This document shows positions 1 through 8,598 of a stretch of DNA of 38,297 bases, in pieces; the first letter of the stretch is position 1; every line of letters starts with the position of its first letter. The stretch is taken from positions 1 through 38,297 of the forward strand of contig JADMJS010000487.1 in assembly GCA_018780435.1 (NCBI GenBank), given 5' to 3'. Source of the stretch: Myxococcales bacterium. Its GTDB lineage: Bacteria > Myxococcota_A > UBA9042 > GCA-2863065. A model generated the notes under the pieces. The model made no database searches and had not been told where the DNA came from. It saw only the letters and a list, made by a program, of their open reading frames with translations. The translations under genes and the position numbers were made by a program.

Positions 1-643
1 CGACGGTCTCGAGGTCGCGGAGCTCGCCGATGAGGACGACGTCGGGGTCCTGCCGGAGCGCCGCGCGAAGTCCCGTGACGAACGACGCCGTGTCTTGACC
101 GACCTCGCGCTGATTGACGACCGATCGTTTGTCCTCATGGATGAACTCGATCGGATCTTCGATGGTCAAGATGTGGTCGGGCCGGTTCTCGTTGATCTCA
201 TTGATGATCGCAGCGAGCGTCGTCGACTTGCCGCTGCCCGTAGCGCCCGTCACGAGGACAAGCCCACGACGCAGGTCAGTGAAGCGGTGTACCGACCGCG
301 GTAGGCTGAGGCTCGCGAGCGGCAACACCGTGGACGGGATGATGCGCAGCACCATCCCGGCGAGCTCCCGCTGATAGAAGGCGTTCACGCGAAAACGCCC
401 TACACCGTCGAGGGAGTAGGCGAAGTCGACCTCGCCCATCTCGTCGAGCGTCTTGCGGTGGCGCTCGCCCGCCATCTGGTCCACCCACTCCTTGATATGG
501 ATGGGCAGGATCTCGGAGGTGCCCTTGTGGGGCACGAGCTTGCCGTCCTTTCGGTAGATCGCCGGGCGGCCGACCTTCAGGTGGACGTCGGAGACCTTGT
601 TCTTCACCGCGAACTGCAGGATCTGGTCGATCGTGATGCTCAT
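1..643 (-). CDS. pilT: Type IV pilus retraction ATPase PilT (3' end cut by window edge)
   Basis: Translating the minus strand from the ATG at 643 gives 214 codons with no stop before the window ends, so only the N-terminal part of a usual ~340-370 aa PilT is present. Seen: the N-terminal PilT/PilB domain (residues ~1-100), Walker A GATGSGKST at 133-141, an acidic stretch IEDPIEF at 161-167, and the Walker B region DVVLIGELRD at 201-210. The His box and the C-terminal retraction motif lie outside the window. In known systems PilT is a cytoplasmic hexameric ATPase that depolymerises type IV pili for twitching motility. It starts 9 bp after the stop of a PilZ-domain gene, so the two are probably co-transcribed. 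Other members of the secretion-ATPase family are possible, but the N-terminal SDVHLKVGRP segment and the compact architecture favour PilT. Confidence 0.93.
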   Translation of the reverse strand, partial: MSITIDQILQFAVKNKVSDVHLKVGRPAIYRKDGKLVPHKGTSEILPIHIKEWVDQMAGERHRKTLDEMGEVDFAYSLDGVGRFRVNAFYQRELAGMVLRIIPSTVLPLASLSLPRSVHRFTDLRRGLVLVTGATGSGKSTTLAAIINEINENRPDHILTIEDPIEFIHEDKRSVVNQREVGQDTASFVTGLRAALRQDPDVVLIGELRDLETV

Positions 644-652
644 GCAACGCTC

Positions 653-982
653 TCAGAGGCGACCGGTGATGTAGCTGCGGATGTGGCTGAGTTCGTCGTC
701 CGCGACCTGGACGAACTGAATCCCCATGCCCGACGCGCCACCATCGTCGCGTTTGACCCAGGCGACACGGCCGACCGCTTTGACCGTCGCGCCGTCGACG
801 TCGCCCGGAAGCGCGAAGCGAATCATGACGAGGGCGCCGGGCGGCTCGGGAGTGCGCGTGCGGATGAAGCAGCCGCCGATGGAGAGGTTCTGCATGAGGT
901 GGGGAGTGAGGTCGGGCTCAGTCCCGAGGTGCATGTCGAGGTCGACATCGACTCGGGGCGCGGTGCGGCGGTCTTCGGACAT
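653..982 (-). CDS. PilZ-domain protein (predicted c-di-GMP receptor)
   Basis: A 109-aa protein made almost entirely of one PilZ domain. The two c-di-GMP-binding signatures are visible: an RxxxR element (R6-TAP-R10) near the N-terminus and N-L-S-I-G-G at 32-37, matching [D/N]xSxxG. No signal peptide or membrane segment is seen, so a cytoplasmic location is expected. It resembles the short stand-alone PilZ proteins common in myxobacteria. It lies immediately upstream of the PilT-like gene with a 9-bp gap, which suggests an operon and a link between second-messenger level and pilus retraction. That link is inferred from context only. Confidence 0.88.
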   Translation of the reverse strand: MSEDRRTAPRVDVDLDMHLGTEPDLTPHLMQNLSIGGCFIRTRTPEPPGALVMIRFALPGDVDGATVKAVGRVAWVKRDDGGASGMGIQFVQVADDELSHIRSYITGRL

Positions 983-1024
983 CGGTGCGTTCTCCCGGCG
1001 AGGTCACGGTGAGGGCGAACGCTA

Positions 1025-1043
1025 CCTGCTCCCGTCGGGCAGG
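1025..1043. other. Small hairpin between the VWA and PilZ genes
   Basis: CCTGC at 1025-1029 pairs with GCAGG at 1039-1043, and an inner CC/GG extends the stem past one bulged T. It sits in the 91-bp gap between the stop of the VWA lipoprotein gene and the start of the PilZ gene, both read leftward. No T-tract follows on either strand, so it is at best a weak attenuator, a factor-dependent terminator or a chance structure. Confidence 0.2.
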
Positions 1044-1073
1044 GCTACTCTGAAAGCTCGAAGACCCGGCTCG

Positions 1074-2648
1074 TCACGGAGAGGACTGGGTCTCGCACCC
1101 GACTGCGATCGCGACCTTGGCCGCCGCCGCGGCGCTGACGTCGTCACACGCCTTGCCGATGAGCTCGACCTGGCCGGCTGGCGTGTAGTCCCAACAGCCG
1201 ACCTCCATGCACGCGTCAGCGATCGACGCGCGCTTCAGTAGCGACGACTGAGCGCCGTCGACGGTGACGGTAACGTTGACCAAACCCGGTTCGATGGTGC
1301 CACCGTCGGGCGACGCCGGTAGCTCGTAGATGCAGCCAAGGGCCTGTCGCCGGATGTTCAGAATGGACTCGGCGAGCGCCACAGAGTTGAACCCCGCGCC
1401 ACTCGAGAGGTCGATGTGGCAGGGAGCCGTGGGTTCAGGGGTATTCAGATTGAAGACGGCATCGGACGAACAACCGGGCGGGAGATGCTTTGGCGACCCG
1501 GCGACGGCGTAGTTCGAGAGAGCCAGCGACATCGGGTAGGGCGGCGTGTCGAAGTTGTCGATCTTCTGGCCCGTGCTGTTCGAGCCGGGGACACCGACCA
1601 CAAAGGTCTCGACCGAGCTGTCGGAATCGGTCTGAGACCCCGCGATCAGGTCGATCACGAGGTCGGGCTTTTCCCAATCCAGGCACCCGTAGAGGTCGGC
1701 GTATCCGTCGCGGGGCGGTGTCGCCATCGAGGTACACGAGAAGCCGCCGTCGGTGATGAGCACGAGAACGCGGCGGTCAACGTTGGCGGTGCCGAGCGCT
1801 GCATAACCGGCGCGAAGGGCGTCGTAGACGGGCGAGCCGTCGTCGAGGTTACTGAGCGGCCCATTGCCGACGAGCCAGTCGACGATCGTCTTCCGAATCC
1901 CCGACCCCGCGCTCGACTTCTCGGGTCCGGCGACCCCGAAGGCCACCTGCGGTGCGAGCGGCGCGCCGCAGGACACGCCGCCAATCATGGACTTGCAGGT
2001 CGGGTAGTCGACTTGCAGGTTATCGCAGATGCACTGGGGCGGGTCGACGAAGCCGGCTGGGAAGGCCAGGAGACCGAGCGTCATCCCGTCGAAAGCGGGT
2101 TCGTCGATCGCCTGGGTGATCGCCAACTGAGCGGACGCCCACTTCCCGCCCTTGCTCATGCTCGCGCTCGCGTCGAGCACGATGAGGAGGGCGGCCGACG
2201 CCGGGGCGACCTCCTCGGTGAAGGTCACGCAGCTCGGGCCGGCGTCTTCGACCGCCGGGACGTCGTCCGGGGGCGGGACGTCATCGGGAGAGACGACGTC
2301 TTCGGGAGGGACGACGTCCTCGGGTTCGGGGAGGTCCACGGGTTCGGGGACGTCCTCGGGCTCGGGGAGGTCCTCGTGCACAGCGATCTCTTCGGCCGCG
2401 GACGTCTCCTCTACGCTGGCATCGAGGGCGACGTCCTCGCCGGAGGCGTCTTCAGGCGTCGGCTGAACGTCTAACGTCTCCTCCGTGTCTTGCTCGGTGC
2501 TTGAGTCGTGCTCCGGCCGGCCGTTGTCTTCGGCGCCCTGTACCGTATCCGTCGCGGCAACCTCGCTCTTGGAGCAGGCGGCCAGATTTGCCAGCGACGA
2601 GGAAAGCAGCGTCAACCGAAACGCCGTAGACACAATGCGATTCCTCAA
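1074..2648 (-). CDS. VWA-domain lipoprotein with acidic Pro-rich linker
   Basis: A 524-aa predicted outer-surface lipoprotein. The N-terminus has a hydrophobic signal ending in a lipobox LAAC with the lipidated Cys at residue 25. Residues ~30-135 form a low-complexity linker rich in Glu, Asp, Val and Pro with repeated EDVxxPxD units, a style common in myxobacterial surface lipoproteins. The von Willebrand A domain begins near 150 with the MIDAS motif DASAS (158-162) after the strand ALLIVL, and includes the later VLITDGG strand. Many cysteines in the domain suggest disulphides in an oxidising compartment. VWA domains usually mediate metal-dependent protein binding, and the ligand here is unknown. 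It follows a small unknown gene by about 20 bp on the same strand. Confidence 0.85.
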   Translation of the reverse strand: MRNRIVSTAFRLTLLSSSLANLAACSKSEVAATDTVQGAEDNGRPEHDSSTEQDTEETLDVQPTPEDASGEDVALDASVEETSAAEEIAVHEDLPEPEDVPEPVDLPEPEDVVPPEDVVSPDDVPPPDDVPAVEDAGPSCVTFTEEVAPASAALLIVLDASASMSKGGKWASAQLAITQAIDEPAFDGMTLGLLAFPAGFVDPPQCICDNLQVDYPTCKSMIGGVSCGAPLAPQVAFGVAGPEKSSAGSGIRKTIVDWLVGNGPLSNLDDGSPVYDALRAGYAALGTANVDRRVLVLITDGGFSCTSMATPPRDGYADLYGCLDWEKPDLVIDLIAGSQTDSDSSVETFVVGVPGSNSTGQKIDNFDTPPYPMSLALSNYAVAGSPKHLPPGCSSDAVFNLNTPEPTAPCHIDLSSGAGFNSVALAESILNIRRQALGCIYELPASPDGGTIEPGLVNVTVTVDGAQSSLLKRASIADACMEVGCWDYTPAGQVELIGKACDDVSAAAAAKVAIAVGCETQSSP

Positions 2649-2670
2649 GGGGTGTCCCTCCTATGCGAGG

Positions 2671-2868
2671 TTACTCGTCGCCGGTCTCCAAGTAGTGAAC
2701 CGCCCGAACCATCTCGTAGAGTGCCTGGAGCCGCTCGAACTCGGTCGCTCGCGCCCACCACAGGGCATCGGTCACGGTCGCGTCGCCGGTCCCCGCCGCG
2801 GTGCCACCGCGAAGAACCCCGGTCTCCCAGGTCTCTCGTCGATTCCTCGCTCTTTCTTCGCGGTCCAT
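2671..2868 (-). CDS. Small hypothetical protein (65 aa)
   Basis: A short, highly charged ORF between the DUF2330 cluster and the VWA lipoprotein gene, on the same strand as both. The ATG at 2868 is preferred. A GTG five codons upstream (2883) would also work, and neither has a strong Shine-Dalgarno. The protein has no signal peptide or membrane segment. The N-terminal half is rich in Arg and Glu, and the C-terminal half looks helical (FERLQALYEMVRAVHYLETG). I do not recognise a family. Support comes from its co-directional position, tight spacing and protein-like composition. Confidence 0.5.
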   Translation of the reverse strand: MDREERARNRRETWETGVLRGGTAAGTGDATVTDALWWARATEFERLQALYEMVRAVHYLETGDE

Positions 2869-2899
2869 GACGCCAGCGTACACCGGCCGATGTGCCCTG

Positions 2900-4783
2900 T
2901 CAGGCGCGCTTGCGGCGCGTCAGCAGGAGGCCGAGCCCGAACATCGCGGCGAACAGAGAGGCGAGCGACCCACGTGGTCCCGTCGTGCAGCCGGACCCGC
3001 CACCGGACCCACCGCCCGTCGCGCCGTCGCTGCCCGCCGTGCCATCGGCCCCGTCGACGCCGTCAGCCCCTAGAGACGCATCGGCGCCGTCGGCCCCATC
3101 GGTGCCGTCCGTACCGGTCGGCGGCGTGAACGTGCCCGAGCCGTCGTCACCATCGGTGCCCGGGTTCGCTGGGCGGTCCGACTGGCCAGGTGTCGGGGTG
3201 CGGAGCTCGATCTGGGCTTCGGCCGCCGCGACGTCGCTCGGGTCCACCGCGACCGGAGCGCCGGACTCCGCGAGGCTCTGGATCTCGCCGAGGGCGCTCT
3301 CGCCATCGGCGCCGCCGGTGACGATCGGTGGAGAGCAGCTCTCCCAGGTCACTTCTTGGGTCTCGGTGGTGCCATCGGGATAGGTCAGCTTCACGCTCGA
3401 CGCCGTCGACTCGCCCGGCTTGCACACGGGCGTCGCGGTCGCGGTGTGTTCGTTCGAGACGTCGCCGAGGTCGGGGTTGAAGGAGAAGATCGGGTCTTTG
3501 GTCATCTCATCCGGCGAAATCTGGGTGTAGACCCGCGTCAGGTAGGGGTGCAGGTCGAAGAGGCGCTGGGCCTCCTCCGACGGCTTGACGATCTTCGCGT
3601 CGAGATCGGCCGCGAAGCCGGTTGCGTCGAAGACGTAGTCATCCGGCATGTACTGGAGGCAGGACTCCATGTTCCAGGTGTAGAACTCGGGATCGTCGTC
3701 GCAGTCCTCCGGCACCGAAGCCGGCTTTGGGATCCACTTACGAATGATGTCTTGCGTCGACGATGTCCGGGGGAAGCCCTGACTGAGCATCTCCTGCAGG
3801 AAGGCCATCGGGTCGGTCTTCGACTTCAGCGCGTCGAGATTGTAGCGGCCCTCGGACCAGAGCTGTTCGGCCATCTTGGACGACGTCCCGGCGTATTCGG
3901 TCACGAAGGCGTGGCCGTTCGCTTGGTCTGCCGCATCGGACACCATGTCGGTGTACGCCGTCGAGCATTTCGTCGTGTCACCGCCCCACCAGTAGCCAGA
4001 CGCGCACTCGAGCCACGGGTAGGCCTTGGCGTTGAGCGTGACGTGGAAGTAATTCATCGGGATCGCACGGGAATCCGCCAGTACCCAGGTCGTGACCGGC
4101 ATGTCGTCGGCGGCCGCGATCGAGGTGAGCTTGAGCGGCACACAGGCGAACTCCTCGGAGGTGTAGCTCACGACGACCGGCTGCAAGTCACCGGCCGACT
4201 TGTCCTTCAGGAGCTTCAGCGCGAGGAACACGAACTCCTGGTTCACGTAGTGACCGACCAGCGGCTTCGACGCCTCGGGCTGGTCGTAGCCGTTCTCGTT
4301 CAGCCAGGCGAAGAGCGCGTCGCCCGAGTCGGACTGGACGACCTTGTAGTCGTAGGGGCCGACCTCACCTTCGACGAGGACCACGACTGGGCCGTTCTCG
4401 CCGCCGTCGCCAGCGTCGACGCCATCGCCGCCGCCCGCCTCGGGCGACGGGAAGCACTGGTCGCCGCCGCTGCACCCGGACACACTCTCCCACGTGAGGA
4501 AGAAGCGCGGGTCCGTGACGCCGCGGAGCGCGGTGAAGAGCAGATCGGTCCCCACGCCGAGGGTCGGCACGGAGGGCAGCGGGAGCACCCACGAGAAGCT
4601 CTCGGCGTCGCCTTGGTAAGCGACCTGGATGTGCGCCGTGACGTTGTTGCCGTCGACGGCGAACAGAATCTGCTCTCCGACTTGATCGACGGGCACTTGA
4701 GAGCAGAAGAATCCGCCGCAAGCCGATGCTACGGGTGACGTGAGCACGGCCGCAGCCGCGATCCCAGCGAAGGTCGTCTTCAT
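2900..4783 (-). CDS. DUF2330 surface protein, paralog 1 (MYXO-CTERM-like tail)
   Basis: A 627-aa exported protein. A signal peptide (residues 1-21) precedes the family's typical mature start CGGFFC. The DUF2330 region runs to roughly residue 350 and includes the strand SFSWVLPLPSVP and a Trp/Cys-rich segment around WWGG. A Gly/Asp-rich stretch of GAD-like triplets near the C-terminus leads to a sorting-type tail: SGC, a Gly-rich linker, a hydrophobic helix and a basic end TRRKRA. This layout resembles MYXO-CTERM proteins that are cleaved and displayed on the cell surface. The function of DUF2330 is unknown. GAGGA lies upstream of the ATG. It is the last of three tandem paralogs and is nearly identical to paralog 2 in its core. 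Confidence 0.88.
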   Translation of the reverse strand: MKTTFAGIAAAAVLTSPVASACGGFFCSQVPVDQVGEQILFAVDGNNVTAHIQVAYQGDAESFSWVLPLPSVPTLGVGTDLLFTALRGVTDPRFFLTWESVSGCSGGDQCFPSPEAGGGDGVDAGDGGENGPVVVLVEGEVGPYDYKVVQSDSGDALFAWLNENGYDQPEASKPLVGHYVNQEFVFLALKLLKDKSAGDLQPVVVSYTSEEFACVPLKLTSIAAADDMPVTTWVLADSRAIPMNYFHVTLNAKAYPWLECASGYWWGGDTTKCSTAYTDMVSDAADQANGHAFVTEYAGTSSKMAEQLWSEGRYNLDALKSKTDPMAFLQEMLSQGFPRTSSTQDIIRKWIPKPASVPEDCDDDPEFYTWNMESCLQYMPDDYVFDATGFAADLDAKIVKPSEEAQRLFDLHPYLTRVYTQISPDEMTKDPIFSFNPDLGDVSNEHTATATPVCKPGESTASSVKLTYPDGTTETQEVTWESCSPPIVTGGADGESALGEIQSLAESGAPVAVDPSDVAAAEAQIELRTPTPGQSDRPANPGTDGDDGSGTFTPPTGTDGTDGADGADASLGADGVDGADGTAGSDGATGGGSGGGSGCTTGPRGSLASLFAAMFGLGLLLTRRKRA

Positions 4784-4808
4784 GGAAGTCCTCGTTTGTG
4801 CGGGAGAA

Positions 4809-6674
4809 TCAGGCGCGCTTGCGGCGCGTCAGCAGCAGGCCGAGCCCGAACATCGCGGCGAACAGGGAGGCGAGCGACCCACGAGGCCCCGTCGTGCAGC
4901 CGGAGTCGCCCCCGGACCCGCTCGAGGTCGCCCCGTCGCTGCCCACCGTGCCGTCGGCGCCGTCGGCCCCATCGGCGCCGTCGGCCCCATCGGCGCCGTC
5001 CGTACCGGTCGGCGGCGTGAAGGTGCCCGAGCCGTCGTCGCCATCGGCGCCAGGGTTCGCTGGGCGATCCGATTGGCCGGGCGTCGGCGTGCGGAGCTCG
5101 ATCTGGGCTTCGGCCGCGGCCACGTCCTTGGGGTCCACGGCGACGGGAGCGCCCGACTCCGCGAGGATCTGGATCTCCCCAAGCGCACCGTCGCCGTCCG
5201 TACCGCCCTCGACGATCGGCGGCTGGCAGCCCTGCCACGTAACGGCCTGCGTCTCGGTGCTGCCGTCGGGATAGGTCAGCTTCACGCTCGTAGCTTCGGT
5301 CTCACCCGGCTTACACACCGGCGTCGCCGTCGCGGTGTGTTCGTTCGAGACGTCGCCGAGGTCGGGGTTGAACGAGAAGATCGGGTCCTTGGTCATCTCG
5401 TCCGGCGATATCTGAGTGTAGACGCGCGTCAGGTAGGGGTGCTGCTCGAAGAGACGCTGCGCCTCCTCGGACGGCTTCACGATCTTGGCGTCGAGGTCGG
5501 CCGCGAAGCCGGTCGCGTCGAAGACGTAGTCGTCGGGCATGTACTGGAGGCAAGACTCCATGTTCCACGTGTAGAACTCGGGGTCCTCGTCGCAGTCCTC
5601 CGGCAGCGACGCCGGCTTCGGGATCCACTTACGAATGAGGTCCTGCGTCGACGACGTGCGCGGGAAGCCCTGGTTCAGCATCTCCTGCAGGAAGGCCATC
5701 GGGTCGGTCTTCGACTTCAGCGCGTCGAGATTGTAGCGGCCCTCGGACCAGAGCTGTTCGGCCATCTTGGACGACGTCCCGGCGTATTCGGTCACGAACG
5801 CATGACCGTTCGCCTGGTCCGCGGCCTGGGACACCATGTCCGTGTAGGCCGTCGCACACTTGGTCGTGTCGCCGCCCCACCAGTAGCCGGACGCGCACTC
5901 GAGCCAGGGGTAGGCCTTGGCGTTGAGCGTGACGTGGAAGTAATTCATTGGGATCGCACGGGAATCCGCCAGTACCCACGTCGTGACCGGCATGTCGTCC
6001 GCGGCCGCGATGGACGTGAGCTTGAGCGGCACGCACGCGAACTCGTCGGAGGTGTAGGACACGACGACCGGCTGCAGGTCGCCGACCGACTTGTCCTTCA
6101 GGAGCTTCAGCGCCAGGAATACGAACTCCTGGTTCACATAGTGTCCGACGAGCGGCTTCGACGCTTCGGGTTGGTCGTAGCCGTTCTCGTTCAGCCACGC
6201 GAAGAGCGCGTCGCCGGAATCGGACTTCACGACCTTGTAGTCGTAGGGGCCGACCTCGCCTTCGACCAGCACGACGACGGGGCTCGGTTCGCCGCCATCG
6301 TCAGCGCTGTCGCCGCCATCCTGAAAGCCGCCATCCTCATCCATGCAGGTGTTGCCGCCGCTGCACCCCTCGACGTACTCCCAGTTCAAGTAGAAGCGCG
6401 GGTCGGTGACGCCGCGCAGCGCCGTGAAGAGGAGGTCCGTCCCAACGCCGAGCGTCGGGACCGAGGGCAGCGGGAGCACCCAGGAGAAGCTCTCGGCGTC
6501 GCCCTGATAGGCGACCTGGATGTGTGCCGTGACGTTGTTGCCGTCGACGGCAAACAGGATCTGCTCGCCCACCTGGTCCACGGGGACCTGGGTGCAAAAG
6601 AAGCCGCCGCAAGCGGACGCGACCGGCGACACGAGCAGCGCAGCCGCAGCCACGCCCGCGAGAGTGTTCTTCAT
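4809..6674 (-). CDS. DUF2330 surface protein, paralog 2 (MYXO-CTERM-like tail)
   Basis: A 621-aa protein with the same order as its neighbours: signal peptide (1-21), CGGFFC start of the mature protein, DUF2330 domain, Gly-rich region, then SGC, a hydrophobic helix and a basic end. It differs from paralog 1 mainly in an Asp/Gly-rich insert after GCSGG near residue 110 and in a perfect run of five GAD triplets at residues 559-575. GGGGG upstream of the ATG at 6674 is a plausible ribosome-binding site. Gaps of about 25 bp to both flanking paralogs indicate one transcript. Expected location is the cell envelope or surface; role unknown. Confidence 0.88.
   Translation of the reverse strand: MKNTLAGVAAAALLVSPVASACGGFFCTQVPVDQVGEQILFAVDGNNVTAHIQVAYQGDAESFSWVLPLPSVPTLGVGTDLLFTALRGVTDPRFYLNWEYVEGCSGGNTCMDEDGGFQDGGDSADDGGEPSPVVVLVEGEVGPYDYKVVKSDSGDALFAWLNENGYDQPEASKPLVGHYVNQEFVFLALKLLKDKSVGDLQPVVVSYTSDEFACVPLKLTSIAAADDMPVTTWVLADSRAIPMNYFHVTLNAKAYPWLECASGYWWGGDTTKCATAYTDMVSQAADQANGHAFVTEYAGTSSKMAEQLWSEGRYNLDALKSKTDPMAFLQEMLNQGFPRTSSTQDLIRKWIPKPASLPEDCDEDPEFYTWNMESCLQYMPDDYVFDATGFAADLDAKIVKPSEEAQRLFEQHPYLTRVYTQISPDEMTKDPIFSFNPDLGDVSNEHTATATPVCKPGETEATSVKLTYPDGSTETQAVTWQGCQPPIVEGGTDGDGALGEIQILAESGAPVAVDPKDVAAAEAQIELRTPTPGQSDRPANPGADGDDGSGTFTPPTGTDGADGADGADGADGADGTVGSDGATSSGSGGDSGCTTGPRGSLASLFAAMFGLGLLLTRRKRA
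4950..5000 (-). repeat. Short tandem repeat encoding GAD triplets
   Basis: Within DUF2330 paralog 2, alternating 9-nt units on the plus strand (GCCGTCGGC / CCCATCGGC) encode five Gly-Ala-Asp triplets (residues 559-575). Paralog 1 has an interrupted version and paralog 3 lacks it, so the tract changes length between copies. Confidence 0.75.
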
Positions 6675-6698
6675 GGGTGCCCCCTATTTTTCGAACGA

Positions 6699-8501
6699 TC
6701 AGGCGCGCTTACGGCGCGTCACCAGCAGAAGCAGACCGAACGCCGCCGCGAAGACGGACGCCAGTGAACCACGCGAACCGGTGGTGCAGCCCGAGCTGCC
6801 GCCACTGCTTGCCTTGGTCACGGTGTCATCACCGCCGGTTGGGGGGGTGAAGGTGCCAGCGCCAGTGTCGCGATCCGGAAGCGGCTTGGCCGGTAGGTCC
6901 GACTGGCCCGGAGTGGGCGCACGCAGTTCGATCGTGGCTTCGGCTTTTGCCACGTCCGACGGGTCCACCGCGGTCGGGGCGCCCGATTCGGCGAGGATCT
7001 GGATTTCGCCGAGCGCCGACGCATCACCGCCGCCCGTGACGATCGGGGGCGAGCAGCCCTGCCAGGTGACCTCCTGGGTCTCGGAGGTGCCATCCGGGTA
7101 GGTCAGCTTGACGCTGGTGGCCTGCGACTCGCCCGGCTTGCAGATCGGCGTCGCCGTGGCGGTGTGTTCGTTCGAGACGTCACCGAGATCGGGGTTGAAC
7201 GAGAAGATCGGGTCCTTGGTCATCTCGTCCGGCGATATCTGAGTGTAGACGCGCGTCAGGTAGGGGTGCTGGTCGAAGAGCCGTTGGGCTTCCTCTGAGG
7301 GCTTCACGATCTTGGCGTCGAGGTCGGCTGCGAAGCCGGTCGCGTCGAAGACGTAGTCATCCGGCATGTACTCTAGGCAGGTCTCCATGTTCCAGGTGTA
7401 GAACTCGGGGTCTTCGTCGCAGTCCTCCGGGAGCGTGGCCGGCTTCGGGATCCACTTGCGGATGAGGTCCTGCATGGACGACGTGCGCGGGAAGCCCTGA
7501 TTGAGGAGCTCCTGAAGGAAGCTCATGGGGTCCGTCTTGGTCTTGAGCGCCTCGAGGTCGTAGCGCCCTTCCGTCCAGAGCTGGTCCTTCATCTTGTCAG
7601 CGGTACCGGCGTACTCGGTCACGAAGGCGTGGCCGTTGGCCTGGTCGGCCGCGTCGGCGACCATGTCGGTGTAGGCCGTGGCGCACTTGTCCGAGCCGCC
7701 GCCCCACCAGAATCCGGAGCCGCACTCGAGCCACGGGTAGGCCTTGGCGTTCAGCGTCACGTGGAAGTAATTCATCGGGACTGCACGCGAATCCGCGAGG
7801 ATCCACGTGGTGACCGGCATGTCCTCAGACGCCGCGATCGACGTGAGCTTGAGCGGCACGCACGCGAACTCTTCGGCCGTGTACTTGACGACCACGGGCT
7901 GCAGGTCGCCGACGGACTTGTCCTTCAGCAGCTTGAGCGCGAGGAAGACGAACTTCTGATTCACGTAGTGACCGACGAGCGGCTTCGACTCCTCGGGCTG
8001 GTCGTAGCCGTTCTCGTTGAGCCAGGCGAAGAGCGCGTCGCCCGAGTCCGACTCGACGACCTTGTAGTCGTAGGGTCCGACTTCGCCGGCGGCGAGCACC
8101 GTGATACCGCCTTCGTTCTCCGACGGCGGGCTCTCGGGACCGCCGCCACCCGCCGACGCGTCGGCCATCATGCAGTCGTTACCGCCGCTGCAGCCGTCGA
8201 CGTACTCCCAGTTCAGGAAGAAGCGCGGATCCGTGGCGCCGCGGAGGGCCGTGAAGAGCAGGTCGGTGCCCACGCCGAGCGTCGGCAGCGACGGCAGAGG
8301 TAGCACCCAGGAGAAGCTCTCCGCGTCGCCTTGATACGCGACCTGGATGTGCGCGGTGACGTTGGTGCCTTCGACGGCGAAGAGGATCTGCTCGCCCACC
8401 TGATCGACGGGGACCTGTGAGCAGAAGAAGCCACCGCACGCCGATGCGGCAGACGGAGCCATGAGCGCGGCCGCGGCCACGCCAAGTAGTGTTCGTTTCA
8501 T
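6699..8501 (-). CDS. DUF2330 surface protein, paralog 3 (MYXO-CTERM-like tail)
   Basis: A 600-aa protein, the first and most divergent of the three tandem paralogs. The open frame continues upstream to 8843, but the start must be the ATG at 8501: it gives a clean signal peptide followed by CGGFFC and has AGGGAGG about 9 bp upstream, while the upstream frame overlaps the DUF2357 gene and is Arg/Ser-rich noise. The DUF2330 core is shared with the others. The C-terminal linker is much shorter, lacks GAD repeats, and passes straight to SSGC, a hydrophobic helix and a basic tail. Function unknown. It follows the DUF2357 gene by 97 bp with a small palindrome in the gap. Confidence 0.87.
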   Translation of the reverse strand: MKRTLLGVAAAALMAPSAASACGGFFCSQVPVDQVGEQILFAVEGTNVTAHIQVAYQGDAESFSWVLPLPSLPTLGVGTDLLFTALRGATDPRFFLNWEYVDGCSGGNDCMMADASAGGGGPESPPSENEGGITVLAAGEVGPYDYKVVESDSGDALFAWLNENGYDQPEESKPLVGHYVNQKFVFLALKLLKDKSVGDLQPVVVKYTAEEFACVPLKLTSIAASEDMPVTTWILADSRAVPMNYFHVTLNAKAYPWLECGSGFWWGGGSDKCATAYTDMVADAADQANGHAFVTEYAGTADKMKDQLWTEGRYDLEALKTKTDPMSFLQELLNQGFPRTSSMQDLIRKWIPKPATLPEDCDEDPEFYTWNMETCLEYMPDDYVFDATGFAADLDAKIVKPSEEAQRLFDQHPYLTRVYTQISPDEMTKDPIFSFNPDLGDVSNEHTATATPICKPGESQATSVKLTYPDGTSETQEVTWQGCSPPIVTGGGDASALGEIQILAESGAPTAVDPSDVAKAEATIELRAPTPGQSDLPAKPLPDRDTGAGTFTPPTGGDDTVTKASSGGSSGCTTGSRGSLASVFAAAFGLLLLVTRRKRA

Positions 8502-8580
8502 CGAGTTCGCCTCCCTGTGCCAGCCGACCGCCATCGGCGCCAAGAGTCTAGCGCATGGGTGGGTCGGCCGCACCGTCGTC

Positions 8581-8596
8581 CCACGAAATATCGTGG
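8581..8596. promoter_or_regulatory. 16-bp perfect dyad (CCACGA-AATA-TCGTGG)
   Basis: Six-base arms CCACGA and TCGTGG flank a four-base AT centre. It lies 2 bp beyond the stop of the DUF2357 gene and about 80 bp before the start of DUF2330 paralog 3, in the only real gap of this stretch. It could be an operator for the DUF2330 genes or a small hairpin ending the mcrB-DUF2357 transcript. No T-run follows on the minus strand, so an operator is slightly favoured. Confidence 0.3.
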
Positions 8597-8598
8597 CG

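Noticed and set aside
4950..5000. GAD repeats or the 27-bp array as a CRISPR
   Set aside because: Units are contiguous without unique spacers and are translated in frame, so they are coding tandem repeats.
4740..6767. Long plus-strand open frame (675 codons) opposite DUF2330 paralog 2
   Set aside because: It is antisense to a clearly real gene and its text is Arg/Val/His-rich with no domain. High GC makes stop codons rare in such shadow frames. The same holds for 3356-4738.
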